Positions 8,637-17,314 of a stretch of 64,000 nt of DNA are shown one piece after another. Source of the stretch: CAZICM01 sp964537685. Its GTDB lineage: Bacteria > Myxococcota_A > Polyangia > Polyangiales > Polyangiaceae. Numbering within the stretch: position 1 is the stretch's first letter; each line of letters starts with the position of its first letter. The position numbers and the translations under genes are program-made. Below the pieces are notes generated by a model. It saw only the letters and a program-made list of their open reading frames with translations. It had not been told where the DNA came from and searched no databases. The DNA lies in the NCBI GenBank assembly GCA_964537685.1, contig CAZICM010000040.1:1-64000 (forward strand). The letters run 5' to 3'.

Positions 8637-10301
8637 ATGGGCTACCCCATTGAAGTCGCGCTTCGTTATATGGGCTCTAAGAAGCGCGCATTTATTTCGG
8701 TTGGAACGGCCTTCGCTATTTTAGGTGTTGCGCTGGGCGTTGCGGCGCTGGCCACGGTCATGAGCGTCACGGGCGGATTTCAAGCGCAGTTCCGCGAGAA
8801 GGTGCTCGGTGTCAACGCGCATGTGCTGGTGCTGAAGTACTCCACTGACTTTCGAGAGTACCGCTCGATCATGGAGCAGGTCTCCAAGGTTCAGGGGGTT
8901 GTTGCGACGGCTCCCTTCAGCATCAACCCGATGATGCTCACGCACGGCGATGCGACGGCGACGGGTGTGCTGTTAAAAGGGGTTGATCCGACGCTGAGCC
9001 TAGGCGTGAACGCGGGTCCTGGGATGGAGCCGGTGCTGGATTTGCCCAAGCATATTGTCGACGGCAATCTGTCGGGGCTTAGGCTTCCTGGAGCGAAGCC
9101 GCCTGAGCGTCCGCCTGCATTGCCGCCCGTGCCGACGGTGGGAAGCACGCCGACCAAAAGCATTTGGGAAGAAATGCCCGGCGGAGGGCCGGATGGAGGG
9201 GCGCCGGCCGAGCCCGAACGCGATTCCGAGGGAAGGCCCAAAGCGCTTTTAAAAGCGATTGAAGAAGAAGTGCGCAAGGCCGAGGAGCGCGCGCTCAAAG
9301 ATCCCGGCGCTGAAGAAAAGGAAGCGGCGGCGAATCCAAATTCGGACGAATTGGATGCCGGCACGGAAGAATTAACGGATGGCGCGCCGCAGGGCGAAGT
9401 GGAGCCCGATGGAGGCTATACGAGCGTATTGCCCGACGACGACGATTTACCTTCGGATGTCGATCCCGATGCATGCAGCAATCCGGCCTTGGTGGAGAAG
9501 ATGCCTGGGATTGTCATCGGCGTATCGCTGGCCAAGACGCTTAATTTAAAGATTGGCGAATGCGTCACGGTCACATCGCCCACGATTGGATTTTCTTTTT
9601 CCGGCGGAGCGGTCAAACCCCCTGTTGCAAAGCGTTTCCGGGTTGTCGCTCAATTTGAAGCGGGCTTCGATCAATACGATTCAAAGCTGGTGTACACCGA
9701 TTTATACGAGGCGCAGGCATTTTACGATCAAGGCGATACGGTCACGGGCGTCGAGATGAAGGTGGCCGACATTGACCAAGCGAATAAGATTTCAAAAACC
9801 ATTTCGAAAATGCTTGGCAATGGCCTGTACCACACGATGGATTGGGAAGAGCTGAACCGCGGATTATTTACGGCCTTGAAAATTCAGCAAATTGGAATGA
9901 GTGCTGTATTGGCGCTGATCATTGTCGTAGCTGCATTTACTGTTGTGGCCACATTAATCATGGTGGTGCTGGACAAGAAAAAAGAAATCGCCGTCATGAA
10001 AGCGATGGGTGCAACCGACGAAGCCATTTTAAGAATTTTTCTTTATCAGGGTGGCATTATTGGATTCATGGGCACAACGATTGGATTAATTCTTGGAATC
10101 GCGGTATGCAAGGGGCTATTGGAGTACGGTTTTCCGCTGGACCCGAAGGTTTATTTTATATCGAAGCTTCCGGTGCAGGTGAGGCCCACAGAATTCATTA
10201 TCACGGGTCTGATTGCGGTCGCGATTTGCCTGACGGCGACAATTATTCCGAGCCTTTATGCCGCGCGGCTCAGGCCGGCGGAAGGGTTCCGGGAGCAATA
10301 G
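8637..10301 (+). CDS. LolC/LolE/MacB-type ABC transporter permease with acidic insertion
   Basis: 554 residues. I take the ATG at 8637 because homology-like sequence (YPIEVALRYMGSKKRAFIS) begins directly after it; an upstream ATG at 8556 would add an unconvincing basic stretch. One membrane helix lies at about 18-43, then a large periplasmic domain, then three helices in the C-terminal FtsX domain (about 415-545) with KKKEIAVMKAMGATDEAI, the coupling region that contacts the ATPase. The family is the four-helix permease of lipoprotein-releasing (Lol) or MacB systems. The usual length is around 400-410 residues; the excess is a Pro/Asp/Glu-rich insertion at about 150-287. No LolD-type ATPase is adjacent. 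The stop lies one base from the stop of the convergent SMP-30-like gene. Confidence 0.88.
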   Translation: MGYPIEVALRYMGSKKRAFISVGTAFAILGVALGVAALATVMSVTGGFQAQFREKVLGVNAHVLVLKYSTDFREYRSIMEQVSKVQGVVATAPFSINPMMLTHGDATATGVLLKGVDPTLSLGVNAGPGMEPVLDLPKHIVDGNLSGLRLPGAKPPERPPALPPVPTVGSTPTKSIWEEMPGGGPDGGAPAEPERDSEGRPKALLKAIEEEVRKAEERALKDPGAEEKEAAANPNSDELDAGTEELTDGAPQGEVEPDGGYTSVLPDDDDLPSDVDPDACSNPALVEKMPGIVIGVSLAKTLNLKIGECVTVTSPTIGFSFSGGAVKPPVAKRFRVVAQFEAGFDQYDSKLVYTDLYEAQAFYDQGDTVTGVEMKVADIDQANKISKTISKMLGNGLYHTMDWEELNRGLFTALKIQQIGMSAVLALIIVVAAFTVVATLIMVVLDKKKEIAVMKAMGATDEAILRIFLYQGGIIGFMGTTIGLILGIAVCKGLLEYGFPLDPKVYFISKLPVQVRPTEFIITGLIAVAICLTATIIPSLYAARLRPAEGFREQ

Positions 10302-10302
10302 A

Positions 10303-11343
10303 TCAAGGCAGGCCGGGGATATTGGTGGTCACGCGATAAAGGGCCTTGGGAAGCGTAATATAAAGCGTTTTTCTATCCGGCCCTCCAAAGGACGCATTGG
10401 TAGGCGTCGCTGGAAGCGCAATCGATCCCCATTTCGAGCCATCGGGACGGAACACCTCCACGCCGGCATTGTTGGTTAAATACAAATTCCCCGCATCATC
10501 AATGGCCATTCCATCCGATGTCCGATCGATAAGCTTGGTCCACTGACCGGGCGTTCCATCGCCGGAAAGCGGCAATACACGCACACCGGGCTGTTCCGAA
10601 TCCGCCACATACAGCGTATTTTGATCGGGTGATAAGGCAATTCCATTGGGTTTAGCCATATCCATCATCACGACGCTCGCGGCACCCGCGGGATCGATTC
10701 TAAACACCCCTTGAAAAGCCAATTCCTGCTGCTGGCCTTGAGGAATTCCATAGGGTGGATCGGTGAAATATAAATTGCCATCGTTGCGGACAATCACATC
10801 GTTTGGTGAATTTAGCTTTTGGTTTTGATACGAATCGATAACGACTTCGACCATGCCATTGCCGAGCGTGCGCGAAACCCTTCGGTTATCGTGTTCGCAC
10901 GCGATAAGCAGTCCATTTTGATCCCAGCCCAGCCCATTGGATTTACCGCTGGGTTCCCGGAATATTTCGAGGGCCGAGGGCGGCGTGAGTTTATAAATGC
11001 GATTGGCGGGGATATCCGAAAACAGAAGCACGCCTTCTTTGGCCAGCCAAAGCGGGCCTTCTAAAAACTGAAAGCTGAAATTGCCTTTGGGCACTTCGGA
11101 AGCCGCTTCAATGCCGGCGAGAGGGTCAATATCGGCGAGATTGCCGCCCGCTCCGCCCACACCGCTTCCCCCTCCGCCGCTGGACATCGAGCCGCCTGCT
11201 CCTCCGCTTCCCGAGCCGCTTGAAGACGACACCGCTGAACTGCTGGACGAGGAGGATTGGGAAGAGCTTTCGTCTCCGCCGCAGGCAAAGGCCAAAAGCC
11301 CCAATGAAATACAAAAACAGCCTAATTTACGGGTTATTCTCAT
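10303..11343 (-). CDS. SMP-30/gluconolactonase-like beta-propeller lipoprotein
   Basis: 346 residues from the ATG at 11343. A signal peptide with lipobox LAFAC (Cys21) and a long Ser/Gly linker indicate a surface or periplasmic lipoprotein. The rest is an SMP-30/gluconolaconase/LRE-like six-bladed propeller: EGPLWLAKEG, SNGLGWDQNG, NSPNDVIVRNDGNLYFTDPPYG and MAKPNGIALSPDQNTLYVADS. The Glu after the first blade start (EGP), the Asn-Asp of SPNDV and the Asp of VADS correspond to the calcium and catalytic ligands of the family. Members hydrolyse lactones or esters; the substrate here is unknown. It starts 31 nt after the end of the broken hydrolase gene on the same strand. Confidence 0.85.
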   Translation of the reverse strand: MRITRKLGCFCISLGLLAFACGGDESSSQSSSSSSSAVSSSSGSGSGGAGGSMSSGGGGSGVGGAGGNLADIDPLAGIEAASEVPKGNFSFQFLEGPLWLAKEGVLLFSDIPANRIYKLTPPSALEIFREPSGKSNGLGWDQNGLLIACEHDNRRVSRTLGNGMVEVVIDSYQNQKLNSPNDVIVRNDGNLYFTDPPYGIPQGQQQELAFQGVFRIDPAGAASVVMMDMAKPNGIALSPDQNTLYVADSEQPGVRVLPLSGDGTPGQWTKLIDRTSDGMAIDDAGNLYLTNNAGVEVFRPDGSKWGSIALPATPTNASFGGPDRKTLYITLPKALYRVTTNIPGLP

Positions 11344-11374
11344 CCCGCGAATGTAGGCGCCGAACCTTTCGAGT

Positions 11375-12323
11375 TCAAGATTTAGCCTGATAGCAGATGA
11401 CCGGATCGCGGGCGGAGGCCACTTCATCGAGATTGGCAATGCGAAGCCTGCCCAGCTCATGCAAATACTCGACATGCGCGCCGGCTTCTTCCAGCGCGAG
11501 CAGCTCGCCATAACCGCTTTGATCGCCAAAAAGAGCCGCAGAAATCTCGCTGATGGTGTGCGCCTTTTCACAAATGGCCAGCACTTCATCGAGCCTTTTT
11601 TTGTGGAACGAGACAATTTCATCGATACGGCCGCGTACATTCAAAATAGGCTCTTCGTGGCCGCCCAAGGCCAGGCGTATTCCTTCCCTGCACTTGATTT
11701 TTTCGAGGGAACGAAAGTAATGGCCCAGCCCCGCAAAGGGTGTAATCGCCTGGGGAAATTGATGCGGCGTAATGCGCGAAAGAATATGATCGCTGGTGAG
11801 CAGAATATCGCCGATCTGTAGGCATATTTGGCCTGGGCAGTGGCCCGGCGTGTGAATTGACCACAACGACTACGCGCTCTTCAAATCCGCTGAGCACCCG
11901 CGCGTCCAGCTCATGAACGCAAAGCTTTGCCTTCGATTTGGATATTAAATCGTTAATCCCTCCAAAATGATCGATATGAGCATGGGAAATAACCGCGCTG
12001 CCAATATCTTCGAAATGAACGGGCTCGCCGTAAATCTCACGCATAATCGCAAATCCAAGCTTAAGATCGCGGCGCGATGAGTCCAATCCTGACCCTGTGT
12101 CAAACAGGAGAAGGCCACCGGGATGAACAATTAAATAGATATTGTTGATGTGCTTGGGGAATGTCTCCGCGGGAATTAAATAAATGCGCTCTCCTGTCGA
12201 TGCCCCGAAGCGCCGGACGCCAATACATCCAAATTGATCGATATATCGCTTGTATTCAGCCACATCGGCGAGCGCGGCCGAAAGCTGTGAAACCCTGGCC
12301 TCCAATGTATGAAGGCGCGGCAT
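11375..12323 (-). pseudogene. Metallo-beta-lactamase-fold hydrolase, frameshifted and internally deleted
   Basis: Two overlapping minus-strand frames make one protein. From 12323 the first frame gives an MBL domain with DTGSG and the metal motif HAHIDH, as far as GFEERVVVV near 11860. The rest of the domain (HTPGHCPGQ, TSDHIL) and a C-terminal helical part continue in another frame down to 11375. Between HAHIDH and the TPGH motif there are only about 35 residues, whereas family members of this shape usually carry about 65 more helical residues there. So a deletion of roughly 190-200 bp together with a frame change is the simplest reading. It may be a true pseudogene or an assembly error. Metal ligands on both sides are intact. 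Confidence 0.75.
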
Positions 12324-12409
12324 GCGCGCTGTTTTGAGCCATCGCGCGGACTGTAACCGAATCCGCTTCGCTCTTCAGTCTTTGCTCGCCCAATGCTAGG
12401 AGCTCCGCC

Positions 12410-13411
12410 GTGCCCTTCTCCCATATCCGCTCTCAGGAAACGGCCATCGCCACGCTCACGCGCGCTCTGCAAAGCGGCCGCGTGCATCATGCCTACCGAT
12501 TCGAAGGCCCCGACGGCGTAGGGAAAGAACTCGCGGCTTTTGCCCTGGCTCAAGCGCTTTTATGCACAGGCGGCGATCCTTTGGGATGCGGGCAGTGCAG
12601 CGCTTGCAAGCGGGCCGTCACAATGGGCTCCGAAGAGCCTCATGTCCCCCAGCATCCCGATTTGACGATCATCGAACGGGGGCTGTATGCGCCGGAAATC
12701 ATCGGCACCAGAAGCCGCGAGGTGTCGGAGATTTCGGTGCATCAGATCCGGCGCTTGGTGATCGAACATGCTTCGTTTTCGCCGCATGAAGGGCGGGCCC
12801 GCGTCTTTATTTTCAGGCGTGCGGACGAGCTCTCAACAGGCGCCGCCAATGCCCTTCTCAAGATTTTAGAAGAGCCCCGCCAAGGCACGCATTTTATCTT
12901 GCTCAGCTCGCGCGCCGAACGGCTGCTCACCACGATTCGTTCGCGCTCGATGCCCATTCGTTTTGGGCCGCTCCCCGATGCGCTGATCCGCGACATCCTC
13001 GCGGCGCGCAATATCCAGGGCGATCAGTCGCTGACCATCGAGCTGGCCGCGGGTAGCGCAAGCGCCGCGATCGAACTTTCCGATCCCGAACTAACCAAGT
13101 CCCGCGACGATTTCGTTGAAGCCATTCTCAGCGCGGCCGAAGCCAAAGATTTGGGCGCTGCCGTCGAATTCGCCGAGAAAGGCGATCGCGATAAAGCCGA
13201 GCTCCAGCAGGATCTCCGGGCTCTGTCCGCCACACTCGCGCGCAGAGCCCGCGCGGCCATGCATCAAAATCCAGCAGGCGCGTCTGCCATGGCCCAGCGT
13301 TATGAACTCGTGGCCCGCACCATTTCCAGGCTCGAGCGCAACGCATCACCAACCCTTTCGCTTGTCTCCCTGGTTGCCGAGATGCGCGAGATCCCAACCT
13401 TTGGCGCATAG
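12410..13411 (+). CDS. holB: DNA polymerase III subunit delta'
   Basis: 333 residues from a GTG at 12410, preceded by AGGAG at 7 nt. AAA+ clamp-loader features are present: Walker A GPDGVGKE with HHAYRF before it, a four-Cys zinc module CGQCSACKR with the upstream CTGG, and sensor-1/SRC region (NALLKILEEP, LLTTIRSRS). It forms the wrench subunit of the clamp loader with delta and gamma/tau and helps load the beta clamp on primed DNA. The Walker A in bacterial delta' is often degenerate; here GxxGxGKE keeps the Lys. It leads a plus-strand group of five genes with short spacers, although the downstream genes are metabolic and not obviously linked. Confidence 0.92.
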   Translation: MPFSHIRSQETAIATLTRALQSGRVHHAYRFEGPDGVGKELAAFALAQALLCTGGDPLGCGQCSACKRAVTMGSEEPHVPQHPDLTIIERGLYAPEIIGTRSREVSEISVHQIRRLVIEHASFSPHEGRARVFIFRRADELSTGAANALLKILEEPRQGTHFILLSSRAERLLTTIRSRSMPIRFGPLPDALIRDILAARNIQGDQSLTIELAAGSASAAIELSDPELTKSRDDFVEAILSAAEAKDLGAAVEFAEKGDRDKAELQQDLRALSATLARRARAAMHQNPAGASAMAQRYELVARTISRLERNASPTLSLVSLVAEMREIPTFGA

Positions 13412-13472
13412 CTCAGGGCAGCCGGCCTGCGGCATTGCGGAAATGCGTCCCAGGGGCCTACCGTAGGCTTCT

Positions 13473-14321
13473 ATGCCTTCTCCCGATCTCCACGGCAAAA
13501 CGGCGCTCATCACCGGCGCGGCGAGCGGCATTGGACGCGCCACGGCTTTGGCCTTTGCGCGCGCCGGTGCGGATTTATGGCTCTGCGATATCAACGGGCC
13601 GGGCCTTGATCCCGTGGCCGATTCAGCCCGGGCGCTGGGCCGCAAGGTGCATACAAGCGTCACCGATGTCTCCAGCAAAGAAGCGATGAAGACGTTGGCC
13701 GACGAAGTGCACGCAACACTTCCCGCGCTCGATGTGCTGGTGAACAACGCGGGCTTTGCCGTCGGAGGACTCTTTGTCGACACGCCTCTCGAAGCCTGGG
13801 AAAAGCAGATCGCCGTTAATCTTTGGGGTCCGATTTATGGCTGCCATTTCTTCGTGCCCCGGATGATCGAGCTGGGCCGCGGCGGACATATTTTTAATAT
13901 TGCATCGGCGGCCGGACTCTTCGGCACCGCGGGATTGTCGGCCTACACCGTGACCAAATTCGCGCTCGTGGGCCTGTCGGAATCGATGAATATCGAGCTT
14001 CACCGGCACAATATCGGCGTCACGGCCATATGCCCGGGCGTCATTCAAACCAATATCGCCAACGCCACGCAAATGCATGGACCGTTCGCCGACGACAGGC
14101 TCCGGCAAAGCGTCACCGATTTTTTTATGAGCCGGAGCCAGCCTCCCGAGCGCGTGGCCGAACGCATTGTCGGCGCGCTCCAAAGCCGTCCTGTCATCGC
14201 ACCGATCACCAAGGAAGCCTGGGCGCTCTACACGCTTAAGCGCATCTCACCCGAGCTCGCATCGCTCGTCGCCCGCAAGGCTTTTGAACAAATGGAACGC
14301 AAAGCGACCCAAGGGAAATAG
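13473..14321 (+). CDS. SDR-family NAD(P)-dependent oxidoreductase
   Basis: 282 residues. Classical short-chain dehydrogenase: cofactor loop TGAASGIGRA (residues 14-23), NNAG in LVNNAGFAVGG, catalytic Ser in IASAAGLFG and YxxxK in SAYTVTKFAL. The C-terminal ~40 residues (KEAWALYTLKRISPELASLVARK) resemble the extension seen in SDRs annotated as acting on lipid or steroid alcohols, but the substrate is not readable. The CDIN sequence at the end of the second strand, with an Asp, suggests NAD preference; this is inference. It ends 9 nt before the luciferase-like gene, suggesting translation coupling. Confidence 0.92.
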   Translation: MPSPDLHGKTALITGAASGIGRATALAFARAGADLWLCDINGPGLDPVADSARALGRKVHTSVTDVSSKEAMKTLADEVHATLPALDVLVNNAGFAVGGLFVDTPLEAWEKQIAVNLWGPIYGCHFFVPRMIELGRGGHIFNIASAAGLFGTAGLSAYTVTKFALVGLSESMNIELHRHNIGVTAICPGVIQTNIANATQMHGPFADDRLRQSVTDFFMSRSQPPERVAERIVGALQSRPVIAPITKEAWALYTLKRISPELASLVARKAFEQMERKATQGK

Positions 14322-14330
14322 ACCACCGCC

Positions 14331-15401
14331 ATGAAGTTCTCTGTCTTTTATGAAATGCAAATCTCTAGGCCCACCCGCGAGGCCGAAGCCAAGCTCTTTC
14401 ATGAATGCGTAGAGCAAGTGATGCTGGCCGATGAGCTCGGTTATCACTGCGTGTGGGAAGTCGAGCATCATGGCCTCTACGAATATTCGCATTCGTCGGC
14501 GCCCGAGATTTTCTTGTCCTTCGCCGCCGCCAAGACCAAAAACATCCGCCTAGGCCATGGCGTCACACTCCTGCCCCACCGCTACAACCACCCCATCCGC
14601 ATTGCCGAACGAATCGCTACCCTCGATATTTTATCGAATGGCCGCGTGAATTGGGGCTCGGGCAAATCGTCCTCGCCCGTCGAATGGCATGCCTTTGAAA
14701 ACGACACCAAAACCCTTCACGAGCAGTGGGCGGAAGCCGTCGACATCATCCCCCGCATGTGGAGCCAGGATGTCTTTTCGTTTAAAGGCCGCTTTTTTAA
14801 TATCCCGCCCACGCAAGTCATCCCCAAGCCGGTTCAAAAACCTCATCCGCCTATGTTCGCCGCCTGTTCCAAACCCGACACGGCCGCGCATGTGGGCGCG
14901 ATGGGCTTGGGCGCGCTGAATTTCGCGCTGGGCACCGACGATTATCTCAGCCAAAAAGTCAGCGAATACCGGCAGGCTGTTTCAAAAGCCGCACCCGTTG
15001 GACGCCAGAAGAACAATCACTTCGCATGCACACCGGCCAGCCTTGTATTGGAAGACGATCGAAAAGCTTGCCAATACGGGTTTAGGGGCGCCCGCTTCTT
15101 CATGGAAAGCCTTCAGCGCTATTATTCACGCGGCGATCGCCCTCTCGGAGAACTGGCCGTCTCGCGCGACTTCTTAAGCGATGACGACATGGAACAAGCC
15201 ATGATGCTCCGCAATTCAGAAGGATCGCAGCCGGCCACCATCGTGGGCGATCCGGCCTGTGCGCGCGAAACCGTTCAGCGCTTTGTCGATATCGGCGTCG
15301 ATGAATTGATCCTCGTCATGCAAATGGGAACGGTTCCCCAAGAGCTTGTGCGCGAATCGCTGCGCACCTTCGCCGAAAAGGTCATGCCTCATTTCACTTG
15401 A
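14331..15401 (+). CDS. LLM-class flavin-dependent oxidoreductase
   Basis: 356 residues. Luciferase-like TIM-barrel monooxygenase: the N-terminus MKFSVFYEMQISRP, HCVWEVEHHGLYEYSHSSAPEIFL, the RLGHGVTLLPHRYNHPIRIAERIATLDILSNGR block (shown here only in part: LGHGVTLLPHR, IAERIATLDILS) and the PVQKPHPPMFAACS segment are diagnostic. Such enzymes use reduced FMN supplied by a separate reductase; none is adjacent. Being between an SDR and a ferritin-like hydrolase, it may take part in an oxidative route for a fatty or ring-containing substrate; that is inference from neighbours only. Confidence 0.9.
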   Translation: MKFSVFYEMQISRPTREAEAKLFHECVEQVMLADELGYHCVWEVEHHGLYEYSHSSAPEIFLSFAAAKTKNIRLGHGVTLLPHRYNHPIRIAERIATLDILSNGRVNWGSGKSSSPVEWHAFENDTKTLHEQWAEAVDIIPRMWSQDVFSFKGRFFNIPPTQVIPKPVQKPHPPMFAACSKPDTAAHVGAMGLGALNFALGTDDYLSQKVSEYRQAVSKAAPVGRQKNNHFACTPASLVLEDDRKACQYGFRGARFFMESLQRYYSRGDRPLGELAVSRDFLSDDDMEQAMMLRNSEGSQPATIVGDPACARETVQRFVDIGVDELILVMQMGTVPQELVRESLRTFAEKVMPHFT

Positions 15402-15426
15402 TTCACTTCACGGGAGATTCCGCCTT

Positions 15427-16305
15427 ATGAGCCAGCTTCAAAGCTCCGAAAGAACCCTCGAATCCAGCTCTGCCCAGCGCATCCCGGGCACCCTCAAGGC
15501 CCGCGCCCCTCATTTCAATTTCAACGACACCATTCCGCGCCACTGGTTTGCCCAAAGCCCTGTCGCAACGCATCTCGCCAATAGCCTCAATCTCATCTTC
15601 CCCATGGGCGAGCGCTTCTTCGTCCGCTCCGTGCACCATTACATGAATCAAATCGACGACCCGGCCCTGCTCGCCGATATCCGCGGCTTTATGGGCCAAG
15701 AAGGACGCCATGCCTCGGAGCATCAGCGTTTCTTCGATGTCCTGCGCGCCCAAGGTTATGAAATCGACACCTTTCTCAAGGTCTATGAAGCCCTGGCCTA
15801 TCGCTTTCTCGAAAAAATATTCGGCCCCAAAATGAGGCTCTCAACAACCGCCGCATGCGAACACTTCACCGCCATGTTCGCCGAACGCGCCTTGTCCGAA
15901 GATTTTATCAAAACCGAAGCGCATCCCATCCTGCGCGATCTGCTGATGTGGCACGCGGCCGAAGAACTCGAACACAAAACCGTGGCCTTCGATGTGCTGC
16001 AAAAAGTCGACTCAAGCTATGCGCTGCGCATGGCGGGCCTCTTGATGGCCACCACCACACTCACGGGCTTTTGGATGGCGGGCACGGCCATGCTGCTCGC
16101 ACAGGAAGAAAAAGGCTCCGGCACCAAAGTGCTCCGCCATTTTGCACATGGAATCCAAAGCGGAAGAATTGGCCGGGGCAATATGCTCAAAGCCTTCATC
16201 GGCTATATGCGCCCTGGCTTTCATCCAAACGACATCGACAATTTTCATCTGGCCCAAGGCTATCTCGATCAACTCGCGGCAAAGAGCGCAGAAGCCCGGG
16301 GCTGA
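15427..16305 (+). CDS. Predicted metal-dependent hydrolase, ferritin-like (PF10118-type)
   Basis: 292 residues. The ATG at 15427 is preceded by GGGAG, which decides it over an in-frame upstream start inside the previous gene. The sequence matches the family annotated as metal-dependent hydrolase: IPRHWFAQSPVATHLANSL, PMGERFFVRSVHHY, GQEGRHASEHQRFF and WHAAEELEHKTVAFDV. The Glu and ExxH pairs (GERF, GQEGRHASEH, AEELEHK) are the ligands expected for a ferritin-like di-metal site. Hydrophobic helices near 210-245 suggest membrane association. Despite the family name, an oxygenase-type diiron reaction fits the ligand pattern as well. It belongs to the holB-SDR-LLM plus-strand group. Confidence 0.85.
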   Translation: MSQLQSSERTLESSSAQRIPGTLKARAPHFNFNDTIPRHWFAQSPVATHLANSLNLIFPMGERFFVRSVHHYMNQIDDPALLADIRGFMGQEGRHASEHQRFFDVLRAQGYEIDTFLKVYEALAYRFLEKIFGPKMRLSTTAACEHFTAMFAERALSEDFIKTEAHPILRDLLMWHAAEELEHKTVAFDVLQKVDSSYALRMAGLLMATTTLTGFWMAGTAMLLAQEEKGSGTKVLRHFAHGIQSGRIGRGNMLKAFIGYMRPGFHPNDIDNFHLAQGYLDQLAAKSAEARG

Positions 16306-16354
16306 ACACCCGACACGTTGACGGCGCGCCTAAATTGCCCTTCGATAAAACCCC

Positions 16355-16642
16355 ATGTCGATCAAGCGCTCCAAGCAGGTGAATTTCCGGTCGAAGTTTC
16401 AAGACACACCAACGAGCGGCCCGTTCGCACCCAAACCGCCCGATCCTGAACTCTCCTGGGATGAACATATGAAGGACAAGGAGAGCGCTGTGTTCGCGCC
16501 CTATTCAATGTCGGTCAAATACGAAAAAGGCGCGCTGGTCGAGCATGTCAAATTCGGCAAGGGCGTGGTCGTCGCCGTCGAGGCAGGCAAAATTGATGTC
16601 TGCTTTAAAGACGGCAATAAAAAACTCGGCCACGCTGGTTAA
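16355..16642 (+). CDS. Small conserved protein with a Tudor-like FGKGVV motif
   Basis: 95 residues. The C-terminal half has EKGALVEHVKFGKGVVVAVE and IDVCFKDGNKKLGHAG, the small beta-barrel pattern (H-x-x-FG-x-G-x-V, then V-x-F-x-DG-x-K) seen at the C-terminus of UvrD/CarD-like and other nucleic-acid-associated proteins. The N-terminal half is basic then proline-rich and probably disordered. The role is unknown. Just past the stop lies a 15-bp AT-only palindrome, ATTTAAAATTTAAAT (16646-16660), between two convergent genes; it could act as a weak bidirectional terminator. Confidence 0.7.
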   Translation: MSIKRSKQVNFRSKFQDTPTSGPFAPKPPDPELSWDEHMKDKESAVFAPYSMSVKYEKGALVEHVKFGKGVVVAVEAGKIDVCFKDGNKKLGHAG

Positions 16643-16663
16643 TTTATTTAAAATTTAAATACA

Positions 16664-17311
16664 TTAAGCGTCTTCATCAATACCACTGGAGCCCATTCGA
16701 TCATATTGATCAGGCTCTAAACGCATTCCTCTAAACGCATACAGTTTCGGACCATCGGCAATTAAAATGCCCGCCTCGCCTGCATCGCCCTCATACAGCG
16801 CCCACAAGACCGTCCCGCTCACCTGAGGCGCCCCCTGCCCCATCCGTTCGATCACACAGGGAAAACGCGCCTTTCTGGTCATCAGCACATTCCCGAATTC
16901 CAAACTCGCCGGCGGCTCGGCGGGAGCTGTCACCTCCAGAGGCGAGAGCCATAAGACATCGCGCCTGGGCGGCGAAAACACGGCAACGGCATGGGTCTTC
17001 GCCCCCTCGGGGGCCACAAAGAGCACCCCTTTCACTTTTTCCCCTTCCCTCAGCACCAAGGCCCCGCACAGCCACCGCTCCTCGCCTTGAGCCGACACCA
17101 CATCCCCCAGCGCCAAAGGCAAGCCATCGAAAGGCGAAGGCGTTGAACCGGCCGGCTCCTTCGCCTTCTTGACGGCGGCCCCTCCACCTTGTTTTGGCTG
17201 TTTTGGACTGGCTCCCGCCCCCTCATCCGGCGAAGATTTTCGTCCCCGCGCGGCCAAATATCCCGCCGTCGCCGCAAGCACTGCCGTCACCACGGCCACG
17301 GTAATCATCAT
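16664..17311 (-). CDS. Unknown membrane-anchored protein
   Basis: 215 residues with two consecutive ATG codons at its start. Residues 2-22 form one hydrophobic helix (ITVAVVTAVLAATAGYLAA), followed by an Arg/Lys/Pro-rich linker and a soluble beta-rich domain of about 150 residues that I do not recognise. The domain contains two repeated-looking halves, each with 'LCGALVLREGEKVKGVL'-like and 'LMTRKARFPCVIERMG'-like strands. It begins 3 nt after the thiE stop codon, so the two are almost certainly on one transcript, but nothing links it to thiamine synthesis. Confidence 0.65.
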   Translation of the reverse strand: MMITVAVVTAVLAATAGYLAARGRKSSPDEGAGASPKQPKQGGGAAVKKAKEPAGSTPSPFDGLPLALGDVVSAQGEERWLCGALVLREGEKVKGVLFVAPEGAKTHAVAVFSPPRRDVLWLSPLEVTAPAEPPASLEFGNVLMTRKARFPCVIERMGQGAPQVSGTVLWALYEGDAGEAGILIADGPKLYAFRGMRLEPDQYDRMGSSGIDEDA

Positions 17312-17314
17312 AAT

